Origin: Acestrorhynchus altus
Lineage: Eukaryota > Chordata > Actinopteri > Characiformes > Acestrorhynchidae
Assembly (NCBI GenBank): GCA_034509495.1
Contig: CM067506.1
Coordinates: 17,249,828-17,313,827 of the forward strand
Length of the DNA stretch: 64,000 nucleotides
Direction of reading: 5' to 3'
The position numbers and the translations under genes are program-made. The first letter of the stretch is position 1; every line of letters starts with the position of its first letter. This document shows positions 37,090 to 49,129 of this stretch, one piece after another. Below the pieces are notes generated by a model, which saw only the letters and a program-made list of their open reading frames with translations, ran no database searches and was not told the origin of the DNA.

Positions 37090-38285
37090 CTCCTTTACTT
37101 GCTGTGTATTTTTGATGAATGTGCCAGTCCCTGTACCAATCAGGGAGTTGCTGTGTGGATCAGAAGTGGACCTTTGAATAAAAAGGACCAGTCTGTGTTG
37201 TATTGGAGGACATCATTTTGTGTTTGTTTGGCTCACTCAAACAGTTTGCTCCCAGGCTGAGTTACTATGTTTTAAATTTATGTTATGTAACCAGTGTCTA
37301 CTTGTTTTCTTGCTCCCTCTCACTTGTTTTCTTTCTTCCCACAGCAATGCGTGGACACAGGCAAATGTGGTGTAATACATATACACATTGTGTAGCTGCA
37401 TTGTCTAGACACACTGGGTTTAGGGGCGGGTGACACTAGATGTATTTTTAGTAGAGATTAGTCCTGGTTGATGAGTTGAAGATCTAAATATTAGCCCTAA
37501 TGTTTGGGTTAACATAAACATAATCTTATCCTAGCCTTAACCTACACCTTTATCTACAGTTAAACAATCTTAACCCAAATTTCTTCTAACCTAACCTGCA
37601 GAAGCAATGTACACAACCTCTGTCTAAACCTAAGCATACCCTACACCTTAATCTACACATAAACTAATCATAACCTAACCTTTACCTACACCTTAATCTA
37701 CACCTAAACCTCATCTTAACTTAAGCCTAAACACCTTAATCTACACATAAACCTCATCTTAACCTTAACCTACACCTTAATCTACACCTAAACATCATCC
37801 TAACTAACCTTAACCTACACCTTTATCTTACTTAAACCTAATCTTAACCCAAACCTATTCATAACCTACCCCTAACCTACAGCTTAATGTACACCTGAAC
37901 CTCATCTAAACCTAAGCATAACCTACACCTTAATCTACATAAAACTAATCCTTAACCTAACCTTTACCTACACCTTAATCTACACCTAAACCTCATCTTA
38001 ACTTAAACCTAAACACCTTAATCTACACCTAAACCTCATCCTAACTTAACCTTAACCTACACTTTAATCTAAACATAAAACTGATCTTAACCCAACCTTA
38101 ACCTACACCTTTAGTTACACCTAAACCTAATATTAACCTAACCCTAAACTATACCTTAACCTCACTAAACCCAATCTTAATTTCGTCCCTAACCTACAAC
38201 AATCTACACACAGTCTACTTTAACATAACCTTAATACAACAAAACCCAACCTTAACTCTTACTCTAAATATAACCTTAACTGTCG
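36775..38285. repeat. degenerate telomere-like repeat field
   Basis: CCTAA/CTTAA/CCTACA-type words recur for about 1.5 kb, for example 'CCTTAACCTACACCTTAATC' 'TACACCTAAACC'. A looser higher period of about 36-42 bp is visible. A (CT)n run and 400 bp of unrelated sequence (about 37015-37490) interrupt it. True CCCTAA hexamers are rare; the field is telomere-like, not a clean telomere. Confidence 0.85.
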
Positions 38286-39736
38286 TGAAATGAAGAATCC
38301 TTACTAGGTTCAATTTCAGCCATTCATTTCTCAGTGGAAGGGCAGGTGCTCTGTGGGGCTGTTCTATTTAGACTCTTCTTAGTAATATATTGGTCACATG
38401 AATCAGTCTAACAAGGGCTGCATGATGACACATAATCAGAAAGGTCTCATCTCTTGCAACTGTAGCATGTAAGAGCTTGTAAGGGAACTCAAATTCTATA
38501 TTCTTAGTATTTTGAATTCATGTCAAATCCAACATTTTAAAATGAACTCTTCTACTGAGGCATTGTTTCACTATTTTCCTGGTGCCGTTCTTGTTCTTTT
38601 GTGTGTGCAGAGAACTGTAGGTAATGGAGGGGCTTCAAGGATACATCAATTGCTTCCTCCAAATCCTCTAAATCACAAAAATACCTTGCATTTCTAGGCT
38701 GTATATGGAAGGGTATGTACATTCGGTGTGGGAGGTGCCTTGTGATGCTGGCTGCATTGTGGCACAGTGTGCAGCTTGTATCTCCTGGCCTCTTTATTAA
38801 TTCTTCATAGTACATGTAAGGTAGGCTGTGTGTGTTTGTGTGTATTTTGATTAACAGTGGTGACATTGGTTTGGTGCAAAAACAACTGAATAGGTCATAT
38901 TTAGACTAAACAATTGACCTTTGTAGACATGTCTGTGTGATATCATGTTGCAATGACCAGTGCTCAATGCTGAGTGCTGAAATGAACCAACACATCTCAG
39001 AATCAGATCCATGGATTCTAAAAGAAGAAGATAAAAGAACTGAAAAATGCAACAACAAAATCTGCAAAGGCAACCAATATTAATAAGGTATCAAATGAAA
39101 CAATTCAAAATCCACTAACAGTTGTGAAGGCAGGTCATAAAGTGATGGAGAAAGTAAGGAGAAGCTTCTGAATGCAGGTATTACAGACAGTTTGAGGTCT
39201 CTTAGACTGCACTTTGAATTTATGACTTCAAGCTTTATATCTTTATATCATGGCCGAGCAGCAACAGACATATATCTCTTCTCAATTTATATCTGTTTTT
39301 TAGCTGAATGGCTAAGCCTTCTTCAGAATCATTCTGCATTAATATGTTTGCAAAATGGCTGTCAGAGCTGTAGTCGTGATGTTTCACTGTCACCACAGTC
39401 CAAACAGATACAAACCTTTGAATCAAGCTTTTACTTTTTTTATTTTGTATTGCTGAATGAGCTGAGTTCATGTGCGTAACATAAGCGTTCAAGCATTACA
39501 GAAAAGATATTTTTTTAATAACATGGCACTGTATCAAACTTTAATATGGAGACCCTTTGGAAGTGCCCGAAGGAGTTACATATGTAAAAAATCCCTCATT
39601 AGTTCTCTTGTTTGTTTATCTCCTATCTATTTCCTTCATCTCTTTCTTTAGCATCCCCCAGCTTTTTTTTCATTTTCCTTCATTTCATTCCTCTTCTTCT
39701 TAGACAGTAGTTGCTCTCTTCCTCTTCCTCTTCTGT

Positions 39737-39842
39737 TTTCTCTTCTCTTCTCTTCTCTTCTCTTCTCTTCTCTTCTCTTCTCTTCTTTTCTCTTCTCTTC
39801 TCTTCTCTTCTCTTCTCTTCACTTCTCTTCTCTTCTCTTCTC
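39737..39842. repeat. (TCTTC)n pentanucleotide repeat
   Basis: About 20 units with a few substitutions, in a pyrimidine-rich neighbourhood. Confidence 0.95.
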
Positions 39843-41790
39843 TACTTTAAGTACAACTCCCTATTCTCCTCTAGTACTCATTCCTTCTCTCTTTCACCTC
39901 ATTAAAGTCTACTATAAGAGTACAAATCCTGTTCTCTCTGCTACTCATTTCTTCCTCTCTTCTCTTTGTACCAATTCTTTATTCTGCTGCTTATTTCACT
40001 ATCTGTATTCTCTCTCCATGTTGTGTACAGAGAGGAGTGTAATCAGAGAATGCTTTGTGTGCTTGTTCTCATCCATCTATTTACTGCAGTTTTTTTCCTG
40101 CGTGGGCCACTGATCAATATACTGCTGATATTCTACACACACTGCTGCTCATTACTCTGCTAAAGGGACATTTTGTCTGTTGAGCTGACAAGCTGTGTGA
40201 TGATAGCACACAAACTACTGTTTGGACACAGCTGATGGACCCCATTTTTACAGCCTAGACTGACCACAAACACATGGAGAAACAGCACTATCAATGTAAA
40301 TATTTATATCAAATAAATAATTGGACAAAACTTCTACTCGAGCTTGGCAGAAAAACCCATTTTGTAAGAGAAAAAGTGCTTGACATTTATGTTTAAGTGG
40401 GCCTTCCTGTAACTCTTCATACTGAGTGCCAGAAGCAGGAAAAACTTCTTGTTGACAGGTCCAGTCTGACACTATGTGAGGATGGAAATTCGGAAAGCTT
40501 GTCAAAGTTGTCTGTGTATGGCTGTAATTCAGTCTCTCCAAAACAGGCTTTCTCAGTATCTCTGCCAGAGTAGGAACCGTCCAGTGCACTGGGCTCTGTC
40601 CACCATATTCAAACACATTTTCTCAATATCCCCACACTAACCACATACACTCAGCTAATGTTAAGTCATATTTTTGCACTGGATCTCCTCACACTTGATG
40701 AACAGGCAGTTAGACTGCTGTGCCACTATAGAGCTGTGATATTATATTCCATAAAAACAGATTTGAATAAATGTATCTTTCTGTTATTTCATAGTAGATG
40801 GTTTCACAGCTATAACTGTCACACTGTCAAAAATATGCTATCAGTTATTTGATTTTCTTTTTATTTATTTATTTTCTTGACTTTTTACAGTATATGTACA
40901 ACTCACCTTTCTTAGGGTTTTGCAGCAAATAAATTAAAAGATCAGTTGGGTTAAGTAAAGAACCTTGCATTAGAATGGGTCTTCTAAAGAGATACTGTTA
41001 TACTTCTTGTTAAAAATAACTTTTCAAACAACACCAGCAGCATTTTTCCTCCACCTCCTTTCTCTATGCTCCTTTTGACTTCTGGAGGAACATCTGCTTG
41101 TTTTGATAATTGCTGGTCATTTTTACAGAATGTCACTATTTAAACAGCGTAACATTAGCTATATTGGCTGTAGTGAATCAAATGATTTGAGTGTTGCATT
41201 GTGCCACAACTTGTAGTCCATCTGCCAGCCACTTCTGCATCATTAATGCAGCTGGAGGCCTTTTCCAAAATCACTAGCATGGCTTTGTGCCTCATCCCAT
41301 ATTAGTACTGCTTCGTTAGTGCACCAGCTATGGGCCTTGTCCAAAATTGCTAGTGTAGCATTATCTACACTAAATCTCAATCCAAGATTTATTTTCTAAA
41401 TTATTTTAATGCAACATAGCTAAATCATTCATTCATCCAACTTCCAAGTTGTACTTTTTTTTCCATCATTCACTGAGTGTTTTCCATTTTTCACTGGTGT
41501 TACTTTACAAAGGTCAGAGAAACATAATATCATTTAAGGGTATCATGATATAGGGTGCTGAACAAAAACGTATGATGAAGCAGAAGTACTAGACAACACG
41601 GTCACAAAACATCATAAGAAACCAGAGAACAAACCAGGTAACATACCGGTAGACTCACAAAGATGGACTGAAACAAAATTACAGGACATATTACAGACAC
41701 CAGGACATTATTACCAGAGACACAGCTGGGAATGGGCAGAGACAGGACATGTGCTCAGAAGCAGGAGGGGAGATAAACAAAATAGTATTT

Positions 41791-41792
<2 letters not shown>

Positions 41793-41849
<57 letters not shown>
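41793..41849. repeat. (TG)n microsatellite
   Basis: Uninterrupted TG run of about 28 units. Confidence 0.98.
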
Positions 41850-41851
<2 letters not shown>

Positions 41852-42499
41852 TGATTGTTTTAATGTAAATATAATTTCCTCATTAAATGCTTGCACTGTT
41901 TGAAAAAAGCCATCATTAAAACTCATGCTTGAGTAGCACACAGTTAAATGAGAACCATTACTGAGAGAAAATAATTCTGTTAATAATCCTCAGTCACGCC
42001 CATTGTGGTTTAAGTGCGTTTCACATGTGTCTTTGCTCGTGTATATTTAATAATAATATATTTGTGTTTGTGTGGACACATTTTGTGTGTGTATGTGTGC
42101 AGAACAAGAGAACTTATATCTCATTATGTTCTGCCCTCTGGGTCCATATAATTCAGCGCATGCCTCAAGCACCCCACAAACCCAAACTGACAAACTGACA
42201 GTTTTATTTGCGTTTCGTTGTCTTGCAATAACGTGTTTCTATTTAAACTTGGTTTTGAGGTTTTTCAGCCCCATCAGCAGACAGACGGAGCGATTAGGGA
42301 GAGTGATAACTGCTGGGTTTAGAGACAGCAGCTCAACATCTCTCTTTCAGCATGGATGCTCAGCTCTTTCATCTCTGACCATGGTATGATGCCATCCCTC
42401 TTGGGAACACTGGTTGGACTGATCTACCCTGGTTTGACCCTTTCCAGTTCCAGCTTTGCCTTGGGAGATTTATGTGACTGATGTGCACATTTAAGTGAC

Positions 42500-42755
42500 T
42501 TTAATTACACAATATGTCCCAATGTTTTGGGACAATACTTCTAATGAACACATTCAGTTACTTTAAGTAGCACCCATGGTTGACACAGATGTGTAAATGC
42601 ACACACATGTCTAGTCTGTGTAGAGAAGTATTGCCAAAAGAATAGGACTCTCTGAAGTAGATAACCCTGAAACTATTGAAGCACTGAGCTTTTCTGTTTT
42701 CTGGAATGATGCTCCATCCAATACTCTTGGGATGATTTGGGAGAACTGGCAAAAA
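42500..42755 (+). repeat. dispersed repeat (ATATGTCC family)
   Basis: 'CAATATGTCCCAATGTTTTG', 'AATGAACACATTCAGTTACT', 'GACACAGATGTGTAAATGCA' and 'TCTGGAATGATGCTCCATCC' occur in order. The copy at 35436-35526 shares the first part in reverse. Confidence 0.75.
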
Positions 42756-43424
42756 TGTTTGTGTTGCACTTTGTATAAACTTGTTTTTTCTTCAAATTGA
42801 GTCCTCTCAAAATATCCTGCTCTTGGAGAGGTTTTATTTATAGCATGCCCACAAAGGGATGATTTTCTTAATAAAAAAAAAAGCAGTATAGCTTACACTG
42901 AACTTGAACTGAACTTGCCTTTGTGTATTTTCTTTGTGTACACCTCAATCTGCCTTCCAGTTATTTTACCCCTTAGATGACATGATAAAAACTCATTATT
43001 TTAGCACTTGTGTACATACCAGTACATCTAGGCATCTGTAATGCCCACAAGCCCACACACAGTGTCAAGTTTTTTCTTGGGCTGCCTAGAAATTCAACAT
43101 TCAGATTTGAATGTTCAGATCTGACTCGGCTTCTTACATCACAAAACATATTATATAAATCCAATTAGATTTATATCTTCCTGATCTGAGTAACTCCTCC
43201 CACTATCTTTGAGCTGTAGCTCAACATTCTCAGGTTATGGGAGTAGTTTTTAGGCTTGAAAATATACTGCAGCCAAAACAAAACAAAAAACCCTTCTTCA
43301 TGAGCGTATATTGATCCTGAGATCAGTAGCTATAGACCTAAGGACAGAAAAACCCAGGATACACCTTTGAGACACGTCATGAAGAGACATTCTCAGATGA
43401 CACCGCCATTTAATGGATTACTGG

Positions 43425-43520
43425 TGGATGACTCGCATGGTGTCAACAAAACCATCTGCAGCTGAACATAGCCAAGACTAAGGTGATGGTGGTGGACTTT
43501 CATAGATGTGGATCTACCCA
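43425..43520 (+). pseudogene. LINE reverse-transcriptase fragment
   Basis: The plus-strand translation gives HLQLNIAKTKVMVVDF, which matches the block N-x-L-x-LNxxKTKxMVVDF of fish non-LTR reverse transcriptases. Only this block remains. Confidence 0.65.
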
Positions 43521-44389
43521 AAAGCCATCAGCTGGGGAGTTAAGTGCCTTGCTCAAGGGCACTTCAGTCATGTCCTGCCAGTTCAGGGAATCAAACGGTC
43601 AATCTTAAATCAAAGGCTGGTTTCCTTACCTCCAGGACATTGAAAAGAATAAACTCAAACTCACACAGTCTGTGTAGACAGGATGAAAAGGGTGATGTTG
43701 AAGACCCAAGCAAACTCAGTTAACTGGTGGAAAAATATCTCAATAAATAATAACAGCAAACATGGCTAAGGGTTTGAAAATGTTTTTTGATAATAAGAAG
43801 TTTAGTCTCTGAATGAATGTTTACCAGAGCTTTCTCCTCTGTGCTGCTCAGAGGGAGCTGAAGGGCTCGAAGTATGATTCCTTTTTTGAAAATGGTTGAT
43901 TTTTTTCATTCTCTACAGAAAATGACTCGACTCCATTTTGGCATGTGATTGACATATCTCACTTTTATTGAGACAGAAAAGGTAGAATTTTGTCATCATG
44001 TATACATCATGTCCCATGCCTTTTATCTAACCTGTGGGATATGTGTACCAGATGCAGTCACAATCATTACCACCCACTGCATTGTCCACTGTGGGTGGTA
44101 ATAACTTCTATATTGTATTTCCAGTAAACACGTGACACTGTTTATCGAGGAATGGTAATTGTCCGTACAACTTTGGAAATGGATTGTTCCATACACCTGG
44201 CTCCCATTTGTGTCTTGCTTAAACTCTGATTATTCATGTTTTCTTGCCATGAGCATGCTGGCCTGTATTCAAGCTCACTTACAGAATAATGAGCCGTGGG
44301 TTAAATGAGTTAACATAGAAATGTCAAGATCAGGGTTCTACAGTGACTGTTTTCACAAGAAAACAACTGTGATGATGTCAATGCAAGAT

Positions 44390-44393
<4 letters not shown>

Positions 44394-44472
<79 letters not shown>

Positions 44473-44480
44473 TTATATAT
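44394..44480. repeat. (CA)n(TA)n microsatellite
   Basis: CA run followed directly by a TA run. Confidence 0.97.
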
Positions 44481-44773
44481 ACTGTATATATGTATTTTTT
44501 TTACAAGGAATAGCAAATAAATTGATTTTCAGCTAGAAGACTAAATGAGAATCTGCATTCAAAAGCATATGAAAACATGCAGAGTATCAAGCAACTAATT
44601 AGAAAAACATGAATTTGACTACAACACAATTAACCCGTAATCCACACAACATGCATATTTGATTGCAGCCTTTCATGTTCGAATGTTTTCATAGCAGGGA
44701 GTTGCAAAATACAGTATCCGCTGGCAGGGATGTTCAGAGTGATTAACTGATGCTGGCATGCATGAATGTGGGT

Positions 44774-44791
44774 ATGTGTGTGTGTGTGTGT

Positions 44792-44822
<31 letters not shown>
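44774..44822. repeat. (TG)n near linker-exon donor
   Basis: On plus a TG run with one TA interruption; in transcript sense a (CA)n run starting 23 nt past the donor of the 44846-44926 exon. Confidence 0.97.
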
Positions 44823-44845
44823 GGAATGTAGAGTAAATTACATAC

Positions 44846-44926
44846 CTGCAGCAATAGAAGCCAGACGGACATAATCAGACCCTCGTTCCACAGGCTCGTA
44901 TGGGTAACTCTCCACAAGGCTCAGTC
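44846..44926 (-). CDS. gfra4: gfra4 coding exon: D1-D2 linker (27 codons)
   Basis: This 81-bp exon starts after a (TG)n-cag acceptor and ends at GCAG|gtatgt, phase 1 to phase 1. It encodes a linker with SYPYEPVERGSDYVRLASIAA split around the family pattern SPYEPV...RLASI seen in GFRA2. It joins D1 to D2. Because its length is a multiple of three and both phases match, leaving it out would keep the reading frame. The acceptor has no ordinary polypyrimidine tract; a (TG)14 run directly precedes the final cag. On the other side, 23 nt past the donor, lies a (CA)n run. See findings for the possible splicing effect. Confidence 0.87.

Positions 44927-44957
<31 letters not shown>
44927..44957 (-). 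promoter_or_regulatory. (TG)n-type 3' splice site of linker exon
   Basis: On plus this is CTG followed by (CA)14; in transcript sense (TG)14 followed by the acceptor cag. It replaces the usual polypyrimidine tract. The only C/T-rich patch (cttcctctcat) lies upstream of the TG run. Confidence 0.85.
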
Positions 44958-45112
44958 ATTATGAGAGGAAGTTACACACATACACATGCAAGAACACATA
45001 CAATTGAATTATTCAGTGAACTGGCCCTGGGGAGAGCACAATCCAGCGTATGTGTTTATAATTGCATGATTTTGTCAGTGTCTGGTTGCAATGTGTGTGT
45101 ACGTGTATTTAC

Positions 45113-45391
45113 CATGTAGCACAGACTGCTTGAGGCTCCAGTAGATGCTGAGGCAGTTCTTCTCCTTCTTCATGCCGCGTTTACACTGGCAACGGTGCAG
45201 AGGACTGGCCAGTAGAGCATTCACAGCATTCTCACAATGGTTACGGGCTCCAGGCCCCAGCTTCACGCTGCCACCACCTGCCACACACTGTCGCAGTGTC
45301 CGCAGCCGTGGACTGCATGCCTCATCACTGGAGCATGAGTCCCCTGCAGTGAGGCAGTCCCACCGGCTTCCCTGCACCAGTCGTGGAACTC
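45113..45391 (-). CDS. gfra4: gfra4 coding exon: cysteine-rich domain D1
   Basis: The exon follows a tgcatgcag acceptor and ends at G|gtaaat. It starts in phase 1, so one base comes from an unseen upstream exon, and ends in phase 1. It encodes about 92 residues containing RWDC, RLRTLRQC, SPLHRCQCKRGMKKEKNC and IYWSL. These are the hallmarks of GFR-alpha domain 1 (RYRTLRQC, CRCKRGMKKE and IYWS in paralogs). Eight cysteines are present, which is the number I recall for this part of GFRA2. D1 is absent from mammalian GFRA4, so its presence points to the ancestral, non-mammalian form. A 186-bp intron separates it from the next exon. The signal-peptide exon that should precede it was not found in the 18.6 kb above. 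Confidence 0.9.
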
Positions 45392-46225
45392 CTGCATGCA
45401 CAGAGAATGAATAGAAACATCAGATCCAAAACACATGTTCGACATGCGATGGGTGCTATTATTACCTACTTAATCTTAAAGCTGTGGTTCAAAGACATCT
45501 ATAGTACTGTTTATCTAACTTTTCTGGACATATCTTTGAGAAGATGTAAGATAGGATTGCATTCTTGCATTGCATACTTTCCAAAACTGAAGTTCAAAAA
45601 TATTAACTTCTCACAAGCATATAAAACCTTGTAGACCACCAAAGCTGTCCCTATCATATAAACAGCATTTGAAGATGAAGAGAAAAGAACACCAAGTTCA
45701 ACTCCCATTTCAGATCTGAAAAAAATCCATGTGTCTCTGTCCATCCTTCTACTATGAGAAGATAACTCAACAGTGTGGGTCTGAAAGCAGGTGGAGCTGT
45801 TCAAGTAGCTCTTACTCAAAAAAGCAACAATGGACTGACCTCCCCCAGACTCCAGACCTCAACATCAGTAAATATGTTGATTACGAAGGTCTGTTGCTGT
45901 GCTTGATTCAAACTCCATATTTGCAAGGAACCATAAATCTTGAAAGTATATAAATGTCTCAGTACTACCGTGACATGCATGATCATCAGATATGTCGACC
46001 ATTCAGCATGTCTGTGTAATGCTCTGGGTCAGCATGTTTTATACAGTGTTGCTGTTTTCACCAATATCTTGCAGGCTCAGACACACAGAGCTGCACTTTT
46101 CAGAGTTCTTGAATAGCACAGAACAGCAAGTTACTCTGCAATAGACTAAGCCTTTTGAGCCATTGAGTTGTTAGTCTAACTTAGATGCAAAGCTAAAAGG
46201 TGAATTATAAGAATTTTAAGATAAA
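45392..46225. other. sequence upstream of D1 exon
   Basis: No signal-peptide exon with a phase-1 donor was recognised. Short open frames (for example 45511-45819 minus) show no domain. Confidence 0.35.
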
Positions 46226-46227
46226 AA

Positions 46228-46365
46228 CATTTTATTCCAATTTCCCCCCAGTTTGGAAGTGCCGATTACCCAACCCCATTAGGACTCTCCTCCTATCACA
46301 TATGATGCTCTGAGACCTAGTTGTGATGTGTGGAGAAAGCACCATTTACCTACCCAGAGATTATA
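46228..46365 (+). repeat. SINE-like dispersed repeat, copy 2
   Basis: 'GTTTGGAAGTGCCGATTACC', 'ATTAGGACTCTCCTCCTATC' and 'GAGAAAGCACCATTTACCTA' correspond to the copy at 455-800. Confidence 0.7.
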
Positions 46366-46670
46366 TACCTATAATTACTGTGCAATATCAACAATTACTG
46401 TGCAATGTACATAATTACTGTGTAATATCTACAATATATGTGCAATGTTGACAATTTCTATGCAATATCTTAAATGGCTGTGCACTTTCATTTCTGTTCA
46501 ATATCTATTATTTCCATGCAAAATCTATAATTTTGAGTAATTATACACAAACATCATTGTACAATATTTACAATTTCTGTGCAATATCTATAAATTCTAT
46601 GTAATATCTGCAATTTCCGAGCAATATCTAAAATTACTGTGGAATAGCTATAATTTCTAATGTATAACTC
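46366..46670. repeat. 20-bp minisatellite
   Basis: A unit of consensus 'ATAATTACTGTGCAATATCT' recurs about 14 times with substitutions and a few indels. Confidence 0.85.
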
Positions 46671-49129
46671 TAACCCTAACCCTTTGTCATAAAAGATAGC
46701 ACAGTTGCTCTCTCAGTCATAACTTGATTTGACATTATTTACTAATGACAGAAGTTTCATTAAAGACATAGGGTTGTAGATCAGCTAGAAAATTGGATCA
46801 GATAGAAAATTCAACGCACACCCAAGAAAGAGGAACTTGGGCACAAAGACAAACGATATAAAATAAATTATCCTTATTGACTAAGATGGCTGAAAGCAAG
46901 GTAACTTTTACTGTTAGTTTCAGAACACCCGGTGCAGTAAATGGGTTCTAAATGTGCGTAAATCTGTAACTATAATAAATTGCTTTGTGCTGCCTGTTAT
47001 TTTCTACACTGGCTGCTCTAACACCTGCTGTAGGAAAGATATTTTAGAGAAGGAAGCAATGTGCAGTTTCATTTTAACATTTAAGTGTCAAACATTTAAG
47101 TAGTGTTGCAACACACATTGCTTACAATATAGGCAATGCAGACACATTGTTTACATATAGTTGCTTTTCCCACAAAACATCCTAACATTTAATTGTTATG
47201 GGTAAAGAGAGGCTGGGAAATGGCCATGTAAAATTGAATTAGGAATGTTTTGATACATGCTGTAAAAGCCACAAGGAAAACATAAACGACAGGGAATCTG
47301 AGCAGACCTCCGTGAAAGAAGCATTACTCAAATTCCCCCCCTTCTGCCTCCCTCTTCTGCTTTCATTATCATCAAAAACGTGCCTTCTCACCCAGGATCA
47401 TGTTATTGCACAAGCAGATATTTACCTGCACAAACAAACAAACAAACATACAAACAACAAATCATGCGCATAGTATATAATACAGGTATTAAAATCAGTA
47501 TTAAACTGAGTGTTCTTTGAGTGTTGAGTGATATCAGGTAACCAGCTATTTAGTTTAGACCAGGGTTTCTCAACCTGTCGGCCATGAAACACTCTCTAGT
47601 GGTCTGCATGGGAAGGCAGTAGACAATAGTGGGTCATGAAAAAAAAATAGTATAAGTACAAATCGAAAAACAAATTGGGTTCAAACTATCAATATTATAT
47701 AAGATGTAGACATTTATTAAATAAAGACAGGATAGAGACACTGTTTCTCTGAAAAGACAGTCAACAGTCAGTCAATAGATGGATTGTGGACATGGAGTCT
47801 GACGGAGACTTTTAGACAGAATTAAACATGTGCTCATTTTGTAGCTACACGTGTCGTCTGATATTAGCAATGCAACTTTACCTCTCATGTTTGTGAGGTT
47901 CATGAAGACATGCTGTTTTTAGACTCTAATTCTCACATTGAGTAAAAAAATTGAAACAAGTTGTGTTCTCTGGTGGGCCATTACATGTAGAGTTTTAAAC
48001 AGGTTGGCCATGAGGTGGAAAAGGTTGAGCACCCATGACCAGCGATTATCAAGTTATCTAGCTGACGATTATGAATGTATGAATGCAACATCTGAATCCT
48101 AGTTGATGTAGAATGCAATTAATATGTTATGTTCTTAATATGAGGTACATGTTTCTAAAGGTATTAGACTGTAGTTTGGGGAATTTACTCAGCTAGAAAG
48201 GCAATGTTAATGAAAATGAGAAATGTTGGTAAAATTAGAGGAACTTAAATAACATTACATTGCTTGAATGTTTCATGTCAGCGTGGTAAAAGTGTGTGAG
48301 CATCAATGGATGATTGAAAGTCAATTGTATTATATGACAAACATTTAATTTAGGCCTTTTAGTACTCACATATGAAATATATCATGTACGTACAACCGTA
48401 AGTAGAACTTTTTCCATATGCAAAAGATTGTTGAGTCAAATCAACTTTTCTATCCATTGCTGCGTATGGTGTTGTTCCAGCATGCTTTAATTATCATCCT
48501 TTAGCCCCTGGATTTAGTTTATCTCTCCGGCCTCATATTTATCACTGCTAACTCTGGTGACAGTGTTCATCATTAAATATTTTACATTACTGGATGGTCT
48601 TTATCTGTGCAGTGTGATAGACATTGGTTTCTGTTAATAAATAAAGCTGTTCATACAGTGAATGCAGTATTCATTGCTATTCACATCATTTAAGAAATGT
48701 GTTTAGATTAAGATGCAGAGAAGAAGCTCATGGGTAAACGCAGCTTGCTGAGGCCATGACTTACACGGCTCCAAAATATTGTGTGAATCTGAGGAGCTGT
48801 GTGTCAAGCAAATGCTGTGTGGTACCCACTAACTTTGAGGTCAAGGTTTGACCCAAACAATGCTCGACCTAAAAACTATACGATTTTTTTTTTTTTTACC
48901 CTATTTCCAACCTCAGTTTCAGTTTTTGGGTCAAATCCCACACAGTATTCAGGTCTCCTCCATCTCATGATGCCACCAGGCTGGTACAATGTGCTTCATC
49001 CAAGTCATATGGAATCACTGCATTTTTTATCAAAATAAGTTTTACTAATTTAATGGTGTTAGAAAGTTCAATGCATACTTAATATTGCTACTTTATTATA
49101 TAGACTGCTCTTAAAAATTGTGATGCACT
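46671..49129. other. AT-rich stretch without recognisable gene
   Basis: No coding block. Parts near 47555-48045 ('GTTTCTCAACCTGTCGGCCA' and, later, 'AGGTTGAGCACCCATG') look like a dispersed repeat and its inverted partner. Confidence 0.35.

Noticed and set aside
36775..38285. True interstitial telomere
   Set aside because: CCCTAA hexamers are rare; most words are CCTAA, CTTAA or CCTACA, so only 'telomere-like' is supported.
45145..45414. 89-aa plus-strand open frame
   Set aside because: Antisense shadow of the gfra4 D1 exon.
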